A stretch of DNA of 64,000 bases from Albimonas donghaensis (GCF_900106695.1 NZ_FNMZ01000009.1:98203-162202); one strand, 5' to 3'. Positions 38,345-47,084 are shown, counted from the first letter of the stretch. The notes: generated from the sequence alone by a model not told the origin. Numbers and translations: made by a program.

Positions 38345-39424
38345 TCAGAACCGGTGCGGCTCGATGGCGTCGGGATCGAAGCTGAACCCCGTCCCCGGTC
38401 CGTCGGGCAGCGCGATCATGCCGTCGGCGTCCAGTTCCATGGTCTCGCGGAACAGGGCGCCGAACCAGGGCATGTGCTCGACATAGGCGCAGCCGGCGGT
38501 GGCGAGATGCAGCGAGTGCTCGGTGAAGATATGCGGCGAGAACGGCAGGTTCGCCGCCGCCATCTGGCCGATGGCCCGGCGGAACTCGGTATAGCCGCCC
38601 ATGCGCTGAAGATCGGGCATCAGCAGGTCGGCGGACCGGCGCTCGATCATGTTGGCCAGGCCGTGGCGCAGGTATTCGGTTTCGCCCGAGGCCAGCGGGG
38701 TGTCGATGGCGGCGGCGATGGCGGCGTGGCCGTGATGGTCCCAGGTGGGGATCGGCTCCTCGAACCACACCAGGCCATAGGGCTCCAGCGCGCGGCCCAG
38801 CCGGATGGCCTCGGCCACGGTCAGGCCCTGGTTGGCGTCTGCCATCAGCGCGATATCCGGGCCGATGGCGTCGCGCACGGCCTCGACGCGGGCCAGGTTC
38901 TCAGCCAGCGGAATCGCCCCCAGCCGCAGCTTCATCGCCTTGAAGCCCTGGTCCAGGAACCCCCGCGCCTCCGCCGCCAGCGCCTCGGGGCCGGACGACA
39001 GCCACAGCCCGCCCGAGGCGTAGGCCGGGACCCGCTCCCGCGCTCCGCCCCAGAGCCGGTGCAGCGGCTGGTCCGCGGCCTTGCCGACCAGATCCCAGCA
39101 GGCGAGGTCGATCGGCGTCATGGCGATCACCGTCACCCCCGCGGCCCCGAGGAAATTGCAGGCGCGCAGCATGTCCTCCCACAACGCCTCGACCTGGTGG
39201 GGATCGCGGCCGATGACCATGGGGCGCAGGGCGTCGACCATCGCCTCCAGCACCGCCAGCCGGTCGCGGCCGAAGCAGAAGGCGTAGCCCTCGCCGGTCA
39301 GGCCCTCGTCGGTCTCCAGCGTCACCAGCAGGCAGGTGACCGAGGCGATCTCGTGGATCGAGGTGCGCAGGGGCGCGTCGAGCGGAAGATCGACGCGGGC
39401 GGTGGCGAGGTTGGTGATGCGCAT
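38345..39424 (-). CDS. mandelate racemase/muconate lactonizing-type enzyme (enolase superfamily)
   Basis: A 359-residue enolase-superfamily enzyme. Metal ligands are Asp196 (MADAN), Glu222 or 223 (WFEEP) and Glu248 (SGETE). The Asp271-His298 dyad (MPDLQRMGG, FSPHIF) marks the mandelate racemase subgroup. The catalytic pair on strand two is Lys165-x-Arg167 (AMKLRLG), where mandelate racemase has Lys-x-Lys, so a two-base racemase is less likely than a dehydratase or epimerase. It removes the proton next to a carboxylate in some hydroxy acid. The start at 39424 begins the canonical capping domain. It lies 31 bp past the hydroxy-acid oxidase stop, probably in one operon. Confidence 0.88.
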   Translation of the reverse strand: MRITNLATARVDLPLDAPLRTSIHEIASVTCLLVTLETDEGLTGEGYAFCFGRDRLAVLEAMVDALRPMVIGRDPHQVEALWEDMLRACNFLGAAGVTVIAMTPIDLACWDLVGKAADQPLHRLWGGARERVPAYASGGLWLSSGPEALAAEARGFLDQGFKAMKLRLGAIPLAENLARVEAVRDAIGPDIALMADANQGLTVAEAIRLGRALEPYGLVWFEEPIPTWDHHGHAAIAAAIDTPLASGETEYLRHGLANMIERRSADLLMPDLQRMGGYTEFRRAIGQMAAANLPFSPHIFTEHSLHLATAGCAYVEHMPWFGALFRETMELDADGMIALPDGPGTGFSFDPDAIEPHRF

Positions 39425-39455
39425 GTCGGGCCTCCCTGCCCTGTGGAGGCGGCCC

Positions 39456-40664
39456 TCAGGCGGCGCCGCGATAGGTTTCGTTCGGGGCCGCGGAGGGGAC
39501 GAGCCCCCCCGGCGCGGCATGGGGCGTCACATGGGCGGGGCCGATATCCTCGGCCCTCGGGCAGCCCATCAGGGCGAGGTCGATGTCGATCTCCTTGCGG
39601 AACAGCGCGATCACATGATCGAGCCCCGCCGCCCCCGACACCGAAGCGCCCCACAGGAACGGCCGGCCCGCGAAGACCATCTTCGCGCCCAGCGCCCGGG
39701 CGATCAGCGCATGGCTGCCGCGCCGCACGCCGCCATCCATCATCACCGTCAGCCGGTCTCCCGCCGCCGCCACCACGCCCGGCAGCGCGTCGAGCCCGCC
39801 CGGCCCGAAATCCAGCTGCCGCCCGCCGTGGTTGGAGACCACGACCCCGTCGCAGCCGATCTCCGCCGCGCGGACCGCGTCGTCGGGATGCAGCACGCCC
39901 TTGATCACCAGCCGGCCCTTCCAGCGGTCGCGCAGCCAGGCGATGTCGTCCCAGTCCAGCCGGTCGCGCCCGCCGCGGAAACTGCGCGGCGCGTCGTCGA
40001 TGATCCGCGGGCCGATCACGTCGGTCTGGTTGGCGAAGCGCGGCGCGCCGCCGTCGCGCAGGGTGGGGACCAGCGTCCCGGCCATCCAGCGCGGATGCAG
40101 CAGCCCGTCCAGCGCCACCCGCCAGGTGGTCTTGAACGGAATGGTGAAGTCATGGCGGGCGATGTTCTCGCGGTTGGCGGCCACGGGCACGTCGACGGTG
40201 ACCACCAGCACCCCGATCCCCGCCGCCTCCAGCCGCGCGCAGATCCGGTCCAGCAGCGGCCGGTCGGCGGAGAAATAGCCCTGATACCAGGCGCCGGGAT
40301 GCAGCTTCGCCAATTCCTCCAGCGGCACGGTCGAGGCGCCGGAGATCACGTAGGGCAGGCCCGCCTCGTGGAAGCTTTTCGCCAGAAGCGCGTCGCAGCG
40401 GGGGCGGTAGATGGCCGTGACCCCGGTGGGGGGCATGCCGATGGGGGCGTTGAAACGCTGGCCGAAGACCTCGACCGAGGCGTCGACGGACGACACGTCC
40501 ACCAGCGTCCGCGGAACCAGCGCCCAGCGCTCGAACGCCGCGGCGTTGCGATCGCGGGAGACGTTGTCCTCGACCCCGCCGGACAGGAACTCCCACACGC
40601 AGGCGGGCAGGCGACGGCGGGCGGCGGTCTCGTAATCGCCGATGGAAAAGCGGCGGCCGGTCAT
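39456..40664 (-). CDS. FMN-dependent alpha-hydroxy acid dehydrogenase/oxidase
   Basis: A 402-residue TIM-barrel flavoprotein of the lactate/glycolate/mandelate dehydrogenase family. It begins SIGDYETAARRRLPACVWEF, contains APIGMPPTG, the YFSADRPLLDRI region, the Lys in LVIKGVLHPDDAV that contacts FMN, the active-site VSNHGGRQLD with catalytic His and Arg, and MMDGGVRRGSHALIARALGA. It oxidises a 2-hydroxy acid to a 2-oxo acid. The membrane-binding loop of mandelate dehydrogenases cannot be judged. With the mandelate-racemase-like gene 31 bp downstream it forms a hydroxy-acid catabolic pair. Confidence 0.92.
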   Translation of the reverse strand: MTGRRFSIGDYETAARRRLPACVWEFLSGGVEDNVSRDRNAAAFERWALVPRTLVDVSSVDASVEVFGQRFNAPIGMPPTGVTAIYRPRCDALLAKSFHEAGLPYVISGASTVPLEELAKLHPGAWYQGYFSADRPLLDRICARLEAAGIGVLVVTVDVPVAANRENIARHDFTIPFKTTWRVALDGLLHPRWMAGTLVPTLRDGGAPRFANQTDVIGPRIIDDAPRSFRGGRDRLDWDDIAWLRDRWKGRLVIKGVLHPDDAVRAAEIGCDGVVVSNHGGRQLDFGPGGLDALPGVVAAAGDRLTVMMDGGVRRGSHALIARALGAKMVFAGRPFLWGASVSGAAGLDHVIALFRKEIDIDLALMGCPRAEDIGPAHVTPHAAPGGLVPSAAPNETYRGAA

Positions 40665-40936
40665 GCGCGGCGCCCCGCGAACGGGCCCGCCGGGACGGCG
40701 GGGACGGCGGGGGCGCGGGTCGCGGCGGGCGGCCGAGGGAGGTGGCGAGGGGGGTGGATCATGGCGGCGTCTCCTCGCGCATCGGGTCCGCCGGCGGGTC
40801 CGGCCCCCCCGTCATCCGCGCTGGCGCGTCCCGGGGCTTGCGTCGAAACCTTGCGGCCCGCGGCTTGCGCTCGGCGTCTTATGGCTTTCATCTGCCGCAA
40901 AGCGCCGCCACGGCGCGTGACAAGGAGGAGCGACGC

Positions 40937-41911
40937 ATGGTCAGGGCGATCCGATTTCACCGGCCCGGCGGGCCCGAGGTGCTGCAGATCGACGAGATCG
41001 ACGTCCCCGCGCCGGGCAAGGGCGAGGTGCGGCTGCGCCAGACCGCGTCCGGGGTGAACTTCACCGACATCTATTCGCGGTCCGGGCTCTACCCCGCGCC
41101 GATGCCGATGATCCCGGGGCGCGAAGGCGTGGGCGTGGTCGAGGCGGTGGGTCCGGGCGTGAGCGGCTGGTCCCCCGGCGACCGGGTCGCCTATTGCGCC
41201 CTGCATGGCAGCTACGCCGAAGCGCGGCTGATCGACCCCAAGCACCTGATCCGCCTGCCCGACGAGATCGACGACGTGACCGCCGCCTCCATCGTGCTGC
41301 GCGGGATCACGGCGCATTTCCTGCTGCATGACGTGCATCCGGTGAAGGCCGGCGACACGATCCTGGTGCATGCGGCGGCGGGCGGAGTCGGGCTGATCCT
41401 GGCGCAATGGGCCACGGCGATGGGCGTGCGGGTGATCGGCACGGCGTCGTCGGAGGCCAAGGCGGCGCTGGCCCGCGAGGCCGGCTGCGCCCATGTGATC
41501 ACGGGGCGCGACGCGGATATCCCCGGCGAGGTGAAGGCCTTCACCGACGGCGCCATGGTCGGCGTGGTCTATGACGCGGTGGGCAGGGACACCTATGTCC
41601 GCTCGCTCGACAGCCTGGCGCGGCGGGGGCATCTGGTCAGCTTCGGGCAGGCCTCGGGCGCGATCCCGCCGGTGACCATCCAGGAATTCGGCAACCGCGG
41701 CTCGCTGAGCCTGACGCGCCCGATGCTGGGCGATTACATCGCCGACCCGGCGCAGAGGGACGTTCGGGCGGCGGCGCTGTTCGACATGGTGGCGGCGGGA
41801 CGCATCAAGGTGCGGACCGAGCATGTCTATCCGTTCGAGCGGATCGGCCAGGCGCATGAGGACCTGGAGGCCGGGCGCACCTCCGGCAGCCTCGTGCTGA
41901 CCATGACCTGA
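40937..41911 (+). CDS. NADPH:quinone oxidoreductase, zinc-less MDR family
   Basis: A 324-residue medium-chain reductase without zinc-binding Cys clusters, as in QOR/crystallin-type enzymes. Landmarks are the GroES-like start (HRPGGPEVLQIDE), NFTDIYSRSGLYP, MIPGREGVGVVEAVG, and the NADPH-binding HAAAGGVGLILAQWA. It would reduce quinones or activated enones with NADPH. AAGGAGGAG lies 6 nt before the ATG at 40937, a strong ribosome binding site. It is divergent from the hydroxy-acid oxidase; the 272-bp gap has no recognisable operator. Confidence 0.94.
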   Translation: MVRAIRFHRPGGPEVLQIDEIDVPAPGKGEVRLRQTASGVNFTDIYSRSGLYPAPMPMIPGREGVGVVEAVGPGVSGWSPGDRVAYCALHGSYAEARLIDPKHLIRLPDEIDDVTAASIVLRGITAHFLLHDVHPVKAGDTILVHAAAGGVGLILAQWATAMGVRVIGTASSEAKAALAREAGCAHVITGRDADIPGEVKAFTDGAMVGVVYDAVGRDTYVRSLDSLARRGHLVSFGQASGAIPPVTIQEFGNRGSLSLTRPMLGDYIADPAQRDVRAAALFDMVAAGRIKVRTEHVYPFERIGQAHEDLEAGRTSGSLVLTMT

Positions 41912-42396
41912 GGGAGCCGCGCGCCGGCCGGCCCGAGGGCCGCGAGCGCGCGCCCGCGCGGCGGGGAGAGGGGGGCGCCCGGCGGCGCCGTCGCCTTCCC
42001 GCCGACACGCTCTCATGGGGCGACGGAGGCGTCGGGCGGGGCCTGCGCGAACCGCGGCTCCAGGCCCCGGCGAACGCGGCCCGCGCCCCTCCGCCCCCCC
42101 TCCGCCCCCCCCGCCGCGCTCCCCCCCTGCGCGCCCGGCCTCCCTCCCGCGTCGGCGCCGCCCGCGGCCCCCTTGCCACGCCGCGCCGGCGCCCCGTCGC
42201 AATCCGCGGAACGGTCGGGGCGCGGCGCGTCTCCCGCGCCTCGGCCTCCCTTTCCCTGCGCCCGCGCGACCGCTTGACCGCGCAAAGCCCGCGCTTATTC
42301 TGTCCGACAATCCGGAGGGTCGCCCCGCCCGGCATAACCACAACACCCCGCGCGCCCCGGACCCCGCTCCCCGGCCGCGGACAGGGAGGACATCGC
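41912..42396. other. intergenic region with C-rich tract
   Basis: A 485-bp gap between two plus-strand genes. The middle (about 42085-42150) is a pyrimidine-rich tract of C-runs interrupted by single T or G; frames are open but show no family. The AGGGAGGA ribosome binding site of the next gene lies at its end. Nothing else is recognised. Confidence 0.5.
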
Positions 42397-43965
42397 ATGA
42401 CCCAACCCGGCGCCCGCGCGGGCCGCAACGGCATCGGCGACGCGCTTCGCCGCACCGTCGCCCGCTATCCCGACAAGACCGCGCTGATCTGGCAGGACCG
42501 CGCCTGGACCTTCGCGGAGATGGAGACGGCCGCCTTCCGCATCGCCTGCCACCTGCGCGACGCCGGCCTGAAGAAAGGCGACCGCGTCGCCGCCTTCGCC
42601 CGCAATTCCGACAGCTACTTCCTGCTCTGGCTCGCCTGCTGCCAGTCGGGACTGATCCACGTCCCCGCCAATTTCGGCCTCACCGGCCCGGAGCTGCGCT
42701 ACATCGTCGAGCAGTCCGGCGCCCGCGCCCTGATCCACGACGCCGCCCTGACGGGCGCGGTGGACGACGTGCGCGACGTGGACGGGCTGGAGTTCATCTC
42801 CCGCTTCGACGGCGGCGACCCGGTCGACGTGCTGAAGGCCGCGCTGTCGGACGCCGAGCCCGAGCGGGAATGGGACGTCGACGGCGACGACTTCTGCCAG
42901 ATCCTCTACACCTCCGGCACCACCGGCAAACCCAAGGGCGGGCTGATGAAGCACTCCGCCCTGCTGGCCGAGTTCATGTCCTGCATCTACGCGCTCGACA
43001 TCTCCGCCAACGACCGCTGCCTGTGGTCGCTGCCGCTCTATCACGCGGGCCAGCTGCACACCTTCACCAACCCCCAGATGCTGGCGGGCTGCACCTCGGT
43101 GATCCTGGAGCAGCCCAAGCCCGAGGCGGTGTTCGAGGCGATCGAGACCCACGGCATCACCTCCTTCTTCGCGCCGCCCACGGTCTGGGTCAGCCTGCTG
43201 CGCCATCCCGGCTTCGACGGCGCCGGCATGGATCGGCTGGAGAAGATCCAGTACGGCGCGTCGATCATGCCCGAGCCGATCCTCACCGAACTGCGGGAGC
43301 GGATGCCCGGCGTGCAGGTCTTCAACTGCTACGGCCAGTCCGAGACCGGCCCCCTGACCACCGTCCTGCGCCCCGAGGATCACGACGGCCGCCTGACCTC
43401 CTGCGGGCGCACCGTGCTGAACGTCGAGACCCGCGTGGTGGACGCGCAGATGAACGACGTGCCGGTGGGCGAGACGGGAGAGATCGTCCACCGCACCCCG
43501 CATCTGATCACCGAATACTGGAACCGCCCCGAGGCGACCGCCGAGGCGTTCGAGGGCGGCTGGTTTCATTCCGGCGACATGGGGAAATTCGACGAGGAGG
43601 GCTTCCTCTACGTGGTCGACCGGCTGAAGGACGTGATCAACACCGGCGGCGTGCTGGTGGCGAGCCGCGAGGTCGAGGACGCGCTGTTCACTCACCCCTC
43701 GGTCTTCGAGGTGGCGGTGGTCGGCCTGCCCGACCCCAAATGGCTGGAGGCCATCGCCGCCGTGGTGGTCCTGCGCGAAGGCGCCGCCCCCACCGAGGCC
43801 GAGCTGATCGCCCATTCCAAGGCCAGCCTCGCCCATTACAAGGTCCCCAAGCGGGTGATCTTCGCGACCGAGCTGCCCCGCAACGCCTCGGGCAAGATCC
43901 TGAAGCGGGAGCTTCGGGTGCTCTATGGCGGCGGCGAAAGCGCGGTGTCTGCCGGCGCGGCCTGA
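42397..43965 (+). CDS. acyl-CoA synthetase (AMP-forming, fatty-acid ligase-like)
   Basis: A 522-residue ANL-family ligase that activates a carboxylic acid to acyl-AMP and then acyl-CoA. The P-loop YTSGTTGKPKGG is near 170-181, the adenine-binding YGQSETGP near 310, the GWFHSGDMGKFDEEGF motif with the ribose-contacting Asp, the hinge VDRLKDVINTGG and the terminal LPRNASGKILKRELR with catalytic Lys. The acid is unknown (medium-chain, aryl or other). The ATG at 42397 has AGGGAGGA upstream. A classic terminator follows at 44000-44029. Confidence 0.94.
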   Translation: MTQPGARAGRNGIGDALRRTVARYPDKTALIWQDRAWTFAEMETAAFRIACHLRDAGLKKGDRVAAFARNSDSYFLLWLACCQSGLIHVPANFGLTGPELRYIVEQSGARALIHDAALTGAVDDVRDVDGLEFISRFDGGDPVDVLKAALSDAEPEREWDVDGDDFCQILYTSGTTGKPKGGLMKHSALLAEFMSCIYALDISANDRCLWSLPLYHAGQLHTFTNPQMLAGCTSVILEQPKPEAVFEAIETHGITSFFAPPTVWVSLLRHPGFDGAGMDRLEKIQYGASIMPEPILTELRERMPGVQVFNCYGQSETGPLTTVLRPEDHDGRLTSCGRTVLNVETRVVDAQMNDVPVGETGEIVHRTPHLITEYWNRPEATAEAFEGGWFHSGDMGKFDEEGFLYVVDRLKDVINTGGVLVASREVEDALFTHPSVFEVAVVGLPDPKWLEAIAAVVVLREGAAPTEAELIAHSKASLAHYKVPKRVIFATELPRNASGKILKRELRVLYGGGESAVSAGAA

Positions 43966-43999
43966 GCGCGGCCCGCCTTCCTGCGGGGCGATGATGCGA

Positions 44000-44029
44000 A
44001 AAGGCCCCCCGGTTCGCCGGGGGGCCTTT
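44000..44029 (+). terminator. rho-independent-type terminator with UUCG tetraloop
   Basis: A perfect 13-bp stem (44000-44012 with 44017-44029) closes a TTCG loop, 34 bp past the acyl-CoA ligase stop. It starts with AAA and ends in TTT followed by GCATTTC. Confidence 0.85.
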
Positions 44030-44148
44030 GCATTTCGGGGGGCCGATGCGTGATCCCGGAACCCGGAGCGCAACGTCCCGGGCGCGCCCTCGGCGCCCCC
44101 ACCCGGCATCGGACGTGACGGGCGCGAAGGACGGGCCCGGCATCGCTC

Positions 44149-44574
44149 CTAGACTTGCCGCATTCGACTGCGCACAGCCCGGACCGCCTGAAAGGCGAGC
44201 AGCCCCGCGGGACCGAACAGAAAGATCAGCGGCAAGCATGGCGCGACGAGCCGGAAGCGCAGGCCCTCCGAGCGCGCCTTGCGGCAGGCCCATGCCCCGA
44301 TGAACAGATCGAAGGCCAGGAAGTGAACCCACCCCGCAAGGGCGGCCTGCTCGTGGGAGAAAAGCGCCATCACCTCCGCCAGCGAGCCGAAGCCGCCGCC
44401 GCCGTCTGAAGACGGCAGGATGAGCAGCGCGAGATAGCCGAGCGACAGGACGACCGGCAGGATCATCCCCGCGATCAGGTCGGACCATAGCGGAATGCGC
44501 GGCGAGACCAGGAGGCACAGCCACCCCGTCATGGCGACGACGCCGGCGAGTGAGAACAGGGTTTCAAAGGTCAT
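44149..44574 (-). CDS. ABA4-like membrane protein (DUF4281)
   Basis: A 141-residue protein with four hydrophobic segments. The signature HEQAALAGWVHFLAFDLFIG followed by AWACRKA and the late FLFGPAGLLAF match the ABA4-like family, named after a plant protein of neoxanthin synthesis; the bacterial role is unknown. The ATG at 44574 was chosen because the first membrane helix starts there and AAGGCGA lies upstream; an upstream start at 44622 would add a polar stretch and run into the operator palindrome. Divergent from a MarR regulator that probably controls it. Confidence 0.8.
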   Translation of the reverse strand: MTFETLFSLAGVVAMTGWLCLLVSPRIPLWSDLIAGMILPVVLSLGYLALLILPSSDGGGGFGSLAEVMALFSHEQAALAGWVHFLAFDLFIGAWACRKARSEGLRFRLVAPCLPLIFLFGPAGLLAFQAVRAVRSRMRQV

Positions 44575-44620
44575 GATGAGAGTCGCCTTCCGATTCGGAT
44601 CAAGGCGGCCTGTCTCGTGC

Positions 44621-44653
44621 ATATTGCTTGCAAACGCAAGCTATTTGCAATAT
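44621..44653. promoter_or_regulatory. nested palindrome between ABA4-like and MarR genes
   Basis: ATATTGC (44621-44627) pairs with GCAATAT (44647-44653), and inside it CTTGC (44627-44631) pairs with GCAAG (44636-44640). It ends directly at the marR-type ATG (44654). Position and symmetry suggest the operator of the MarR protein for both divergent genes. Confidence 0.6.
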
Positions 44654-45109
44654 ATGACCCGCATGACGGATACACACACAACCCTTGCGCTGCGTCTGCT
44701 CCAGGTCACGGATGATTTCCGGGCCGGGCTGTCGGGCGAACTCTCGGCCGTTCACGGCATCTCCGTGAACGAGTTCCTGCTGCTGCTCCATCTTGAGCGT
44801 TCCGCGGCGAACCGGCTTTCCCGGGTCGACCTGGCGAAACGGATGCATGTCAGCGCGTCCACGATCACGCGCATGGCGGCGCCCATGGAGAAGATCGGCC
44901 TCGTGGATCGCGCGGCCGACGCACGCGACGCGAGGCTTGTCTTCGTGGTGGCCACGGAGGCCGGCCGCAAGAGGCTGTCCGAGGCGCTCGCGACGTTCTC
45001 GAAGCGGGCGGGCTATCTGTTCAGCGACCGCTGGGAGGATCAGGAGGTCGACCGCTTCGCCTCGATGCTGCGCCGCCTGATGGCCGGGTCCGGAGACACG
45101 CTGGCCTGA
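44654..45109 (+). CDS. MarR family transcriptional regulator
   Basis: A 151-residue winged helix regulator. The DNA-binding part is SRVDLAKRMHVSASTITRM followed by EKIGLVDRAADARDARLVFV, the beta-wing with the conserved Asp-Arg pattern. Helices at both ends form the dimer region. Two ATG codons (44654, 44663) are possible; the first is used here. It is divergent from the ABA4-like gene, and the nested palindrome just upstream is the obvious candidate for autoregulation. The ligand is unknown. Confidence 0.9.
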   Translation: MTRMTDTHTTLALRLLQVTDDFRAGLSGELSAVHGISVNEFLLLLHLERSAANRLSRVDLAKRMHVSASTITRMAAPMEKIGLVDRAADARDARLVFVVATEAGRKRLSEALATFSKRAGYLFSDRWEDQEVDRFASMLRRLMAGSGDTLA

Positions 45110-45124
45110 AACGGACGGCGCGCA

Positions 45125-45157
45125 GGACATGGGCGGGACATGGGCGGGACATGGGCT
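45125..45157. repeat. three tandem 11-bp repeats (GGACATGGGCG)
   Basis: Units at 45125-45135 and 45136-45146 are identical; 45147-45157 differs in the last base. They lie just past the MarR stop. Confidence 0.85.
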
Positions 45158-45328
45158 TGCCGGCGGCCTGGCGGCGGGCCACGGGTCCGTCGCGCTTCGC
45201 CCAAAGGCGAAACACAGGCGCAGGCCTGCATCCGGCGCGGCCGCGTGTCGTCATGTCTGGACTGGAATGACCGGCATCCGGTCGGTGTTGCGAAGCGGTC
45301 CGCGGGACCGGTCTTCGTTATCGTAGGG

Positions 45329-45403
45329 TGGTGGGCGCGGCTGGTATCGAACCAGCGACCCCTACGATGTCAACATAGTGCTCTACCACTGAGCTACGCG
45401 CCC
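45329..45403 (-). tRNA. tRNA-Val (anticodon GAC)
   Basis: A full cloverleaf can be drawn on the minus strand: acceptor GGGCGCG with CGCGCCC, D-stem GCTC/GAGC, anticodon stem CTATG/CGTAG with loop TTGACAT (anticodon GAC, 45369-45371), T-stem GCTGG/CCAGC with loop TTCGATA, discriminator A and an encoded CCA (45329-45331). GAC reads valine codons GUC and GUU. It stands alone. Confidence 0.96.
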
Positions 45404-45494
45404 TCGGGCCGGGGAGATATACGCCCCCCCGCCCCCTGTCAACACGCCCCGGACACGCGGAGGTCACGGAGGCCGCGGAACCCGGCGCCCGCGC

Positions 45495-45731
45495 TCAGAA
45501 CGCCTTGAAAGTCAGGGTGGTGAAGGTGCGCTCCAACCCGTCGAGCCCGTGCACCTCCTCGTTGATGAAATGGCCGATATCCACGTCGTCGGCGACGTAG
45601 AACTTGGCCAGCAGGTCCCATTCGCCGGAGGTCGAGTAGATCTCGGACGCCACCTCGCGCCGGGCCAGCTGATCGGCCACGTCATAGGCCCGCCCGAGCC
45701 GCGTCTTGATCTGCACGAAGAAGCATTGCAT
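45495..45731 (-). CDS. stand-alone Lrp/AsnC ligand-binding (RAM) domain protein
   Basis: A 78-residue protein equal to only the C-terminal RAM domain of Lrp/AsnC regulators (FFVQIKTRLGRAYDVADQL, then TSGEWDLLAKFYV), with no DNA-binding part. Such proteins form dimers or larger rings and may sense amino acids. The ATG at 45731 has AGGGAG upstream. It follows the arylformamidase-like gene on the same strand with a 62-bp gap. It is a real short protein, not a broken gene, as the frame starts cleanly at the domain. Confidence 0.85.
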   Translation of the reverse strand: MQCFFVQIKTRLGRAYDVADQLARREVASEIYSTSGEWDLLAKFYVADDVDIGHFINEEVHGLDGLERTFTTLTFKAF

Positions 45732-45793
45732 CGCCGGGATCTCCCTGTCGCCTCGCGGACGGCGCCGTGCGCGGTCCCTGTCCAGCCGCCCTC

Positions 45794-46741
45794 TTACCAG
45801 TCCAGCAGCGCCCGCGTCAGGGGGCTGTCGAGCTCGGCCAGCGGCGCGATCACGTCGAAATGGTGGGCGCCGGGGGCGAGATGGGCGGCGACCTCCGCCT
45901 CCGCGCCCCAGGCGGCGGCGATCAGCCGGGCCTGGCGCAGGTATTCGGGCCGCTCCGCCGCCCCGGTCCAGGCCAGCAGGCGGGCGCCGGGGGCGGGGGG
46001 CAGATGCGCGGGGCTCTCGCCCGCCGCCTCCGCCGCATCGAGCCCCAGCACGTCGTTCAGGCCCGTCCGCAGCAAGGGCCGCAGGTCGAACAGGCCGGAG
46101 ATCGCCACCGCCCGCGCGATCCGGGCGCGCAGAGGGGCGGGCAGGTCCATGTCGGCGCAGAGCAGCCGGGCCGCAAGCTGCCCGCCCGCCGAATGGCCCG
46201 CGACGGCCACCGGCCCGCCGGGCACGGCCTCCGCCGCCGCGATCAGGGCGGCGCGGGCCTGCGCCCCGATCCCCGCGATGCGCGCGGCGGGGGCGAGCGT
46301 GTAGGAGGGCATGGCCACCGCCCAGCCCCGCGCCACGGCGCCCGCGGCGAGATGCGACCACGTCTCCCGCCCGAAGGCGCGCCAATAGCCGCCATGCAGG
46401 AACAGGACGAGGCCGGCGGGATCGCCCTCGGGCAGGAACAGGTCGAAGGCCTCGCGGCCCGGATCCGCCAGCGGGCCGGGATAGGGCAGGTCCAGCCGGG
46501 CGCGGGGGCCGAGCGCGGCGCGGAAGGCGGCGGCGTCGGCGGCCCAGCGCGGCGGGTAGTCGGCGGCGCCGGGGATGTGGCCGCCGTTGTCATAGGCGTC
46601 CGACCAGTCGGTCACGGGGACGGAGGGCGCGGGCGCCGCCGAACCGGCGAAGCCCGACTCAACCGGATCAACCGGATCAACCGGGCCCGAATCGAAAGGG
46701 GCGGCGCCGGTCATCGCCGGCCCCGCCCCATCCGCTTGCAT
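45794..46741 (-). CDS. alpha/beta hydrolase, arylformamidase (kynurenine formamidase)-like
   Basis: A 315-residue serine hydrolase. The oxyanion motif HGGYW (116-120) is typical of kynurenine formamidase-like enzymes; the nucleophile Ser184 is in GHSAGG and the catalytic His is in GAHHFDV near 294. The first 45 residues are low in complexity and include a VDPVDPVE stretch coded by 9-bp tandem repeats near 46657-46683, so a later start (Met10) is possible. It lies 22 bp after trxA on the same strand. The formamidase reaction is inferred from the motif only; no kynurenine genes are near. Confidence 0.8.
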   Translation of the reverse strand: MQADGAGPAMTGAAPFDSGPVDPVDPVESGFAGSAAPAPSVPVTDWSDAYDNGGHIPGAADYPPRWAADAAAFRAALGPRARLDLPYPGPLADPGREAFDLFLPEGDPAGLVLFLHGGYWRAFGRETWSHLAAGAVARGWAVAMPSYTLAPAARIAGIGAQARAALIAAAEAVPGGPVAVAGHSAGGQLAARLLCADMDLPAPLRARIARAVAISGLFDLRPLLRTGLNDVLGLDAAEAAGESPAHLPPAPGARLLAWTGAAERPEYLRQARLIAAAWGAEAEVAAHLAPGAHHFDVIAPLAELDSPLTRALLDW

Positions 46742-46763
46742 GACGTCATCCGATCCATGGAGA

Positions 46764-47084
46764 TCAGAGCGCGCTTTCGATCCAGTTCTGCAGCGCCGAC
46801 TTGGGCGCCGCGCCGACCTTCGAGGACGCGACCTTGCCGTCCTTGAACACCAGCAGGGTCGGGATCCCGCGCACGCCGAACTTGGAGGCGGCGTTGGGGT
46901 TCTCGTCCACGTTCAGCTTCACGATCTTCACGCGATCGCCGAACTCGGCCGACAGCTCCTCCAGCGAGGGGCCGATCTGCTTGCAGGGGCCGCACCATTC
47001 GGCCCAGAAGTCCACCACGACGGGCGTGTCGGACTTGATGACATCCATCTCGAACGTCGCGTCGGTGACGGGGGACGTGCCCAT
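46764..47084 (-). CDS. trxA: thioredoxin
   Basis: A 106-residue thioredoxin with the active site Cys31-Gly-Pro-Cys34 in [11 protein letters not shown], the buried Asp in VVVDFWAEW and the cis-Pro in RGIPTLLVF. It reduces protein disulfides and is itself reduced by TrxB. The ATG at 47084 has AAGGAG 7 nt upstream. It follows addA on the same strand but is separated from it by a 30-bp tandem repeat array. Confidence 0.96.
   Translation of the reverse strand: MGTSPVTDATFEMDVIKSDTPVVVDFWAEWCGPCKQIGPSLEELSAEFGDRVKIVKLNVDENPNAASKFGVRGIPTLLVFKDGKVASSKVGAAPKSALQNWIESAL

Noticed and set aside
42085..42150. C-rich tract before the acyl-CoA ligase as a structured RNA or rut site
   Set aside because: No stem or conserved element is visible; C-runs are common in this genome and the evidence is too weak.
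45329..45403. tRNA-Val as the attachment site of a prophage or island
   Set aside because: No integrase gene or partial tRNA copy is visible nearby, and flanking genes are ordinary and GC-rich.
45495..45731. Broken Lrp gene that lost its DNA-binding domain
   Set aside because: The frame starts with its own ribosome binding site at the RAM domain; stand-alone RAM proteins are a known class.
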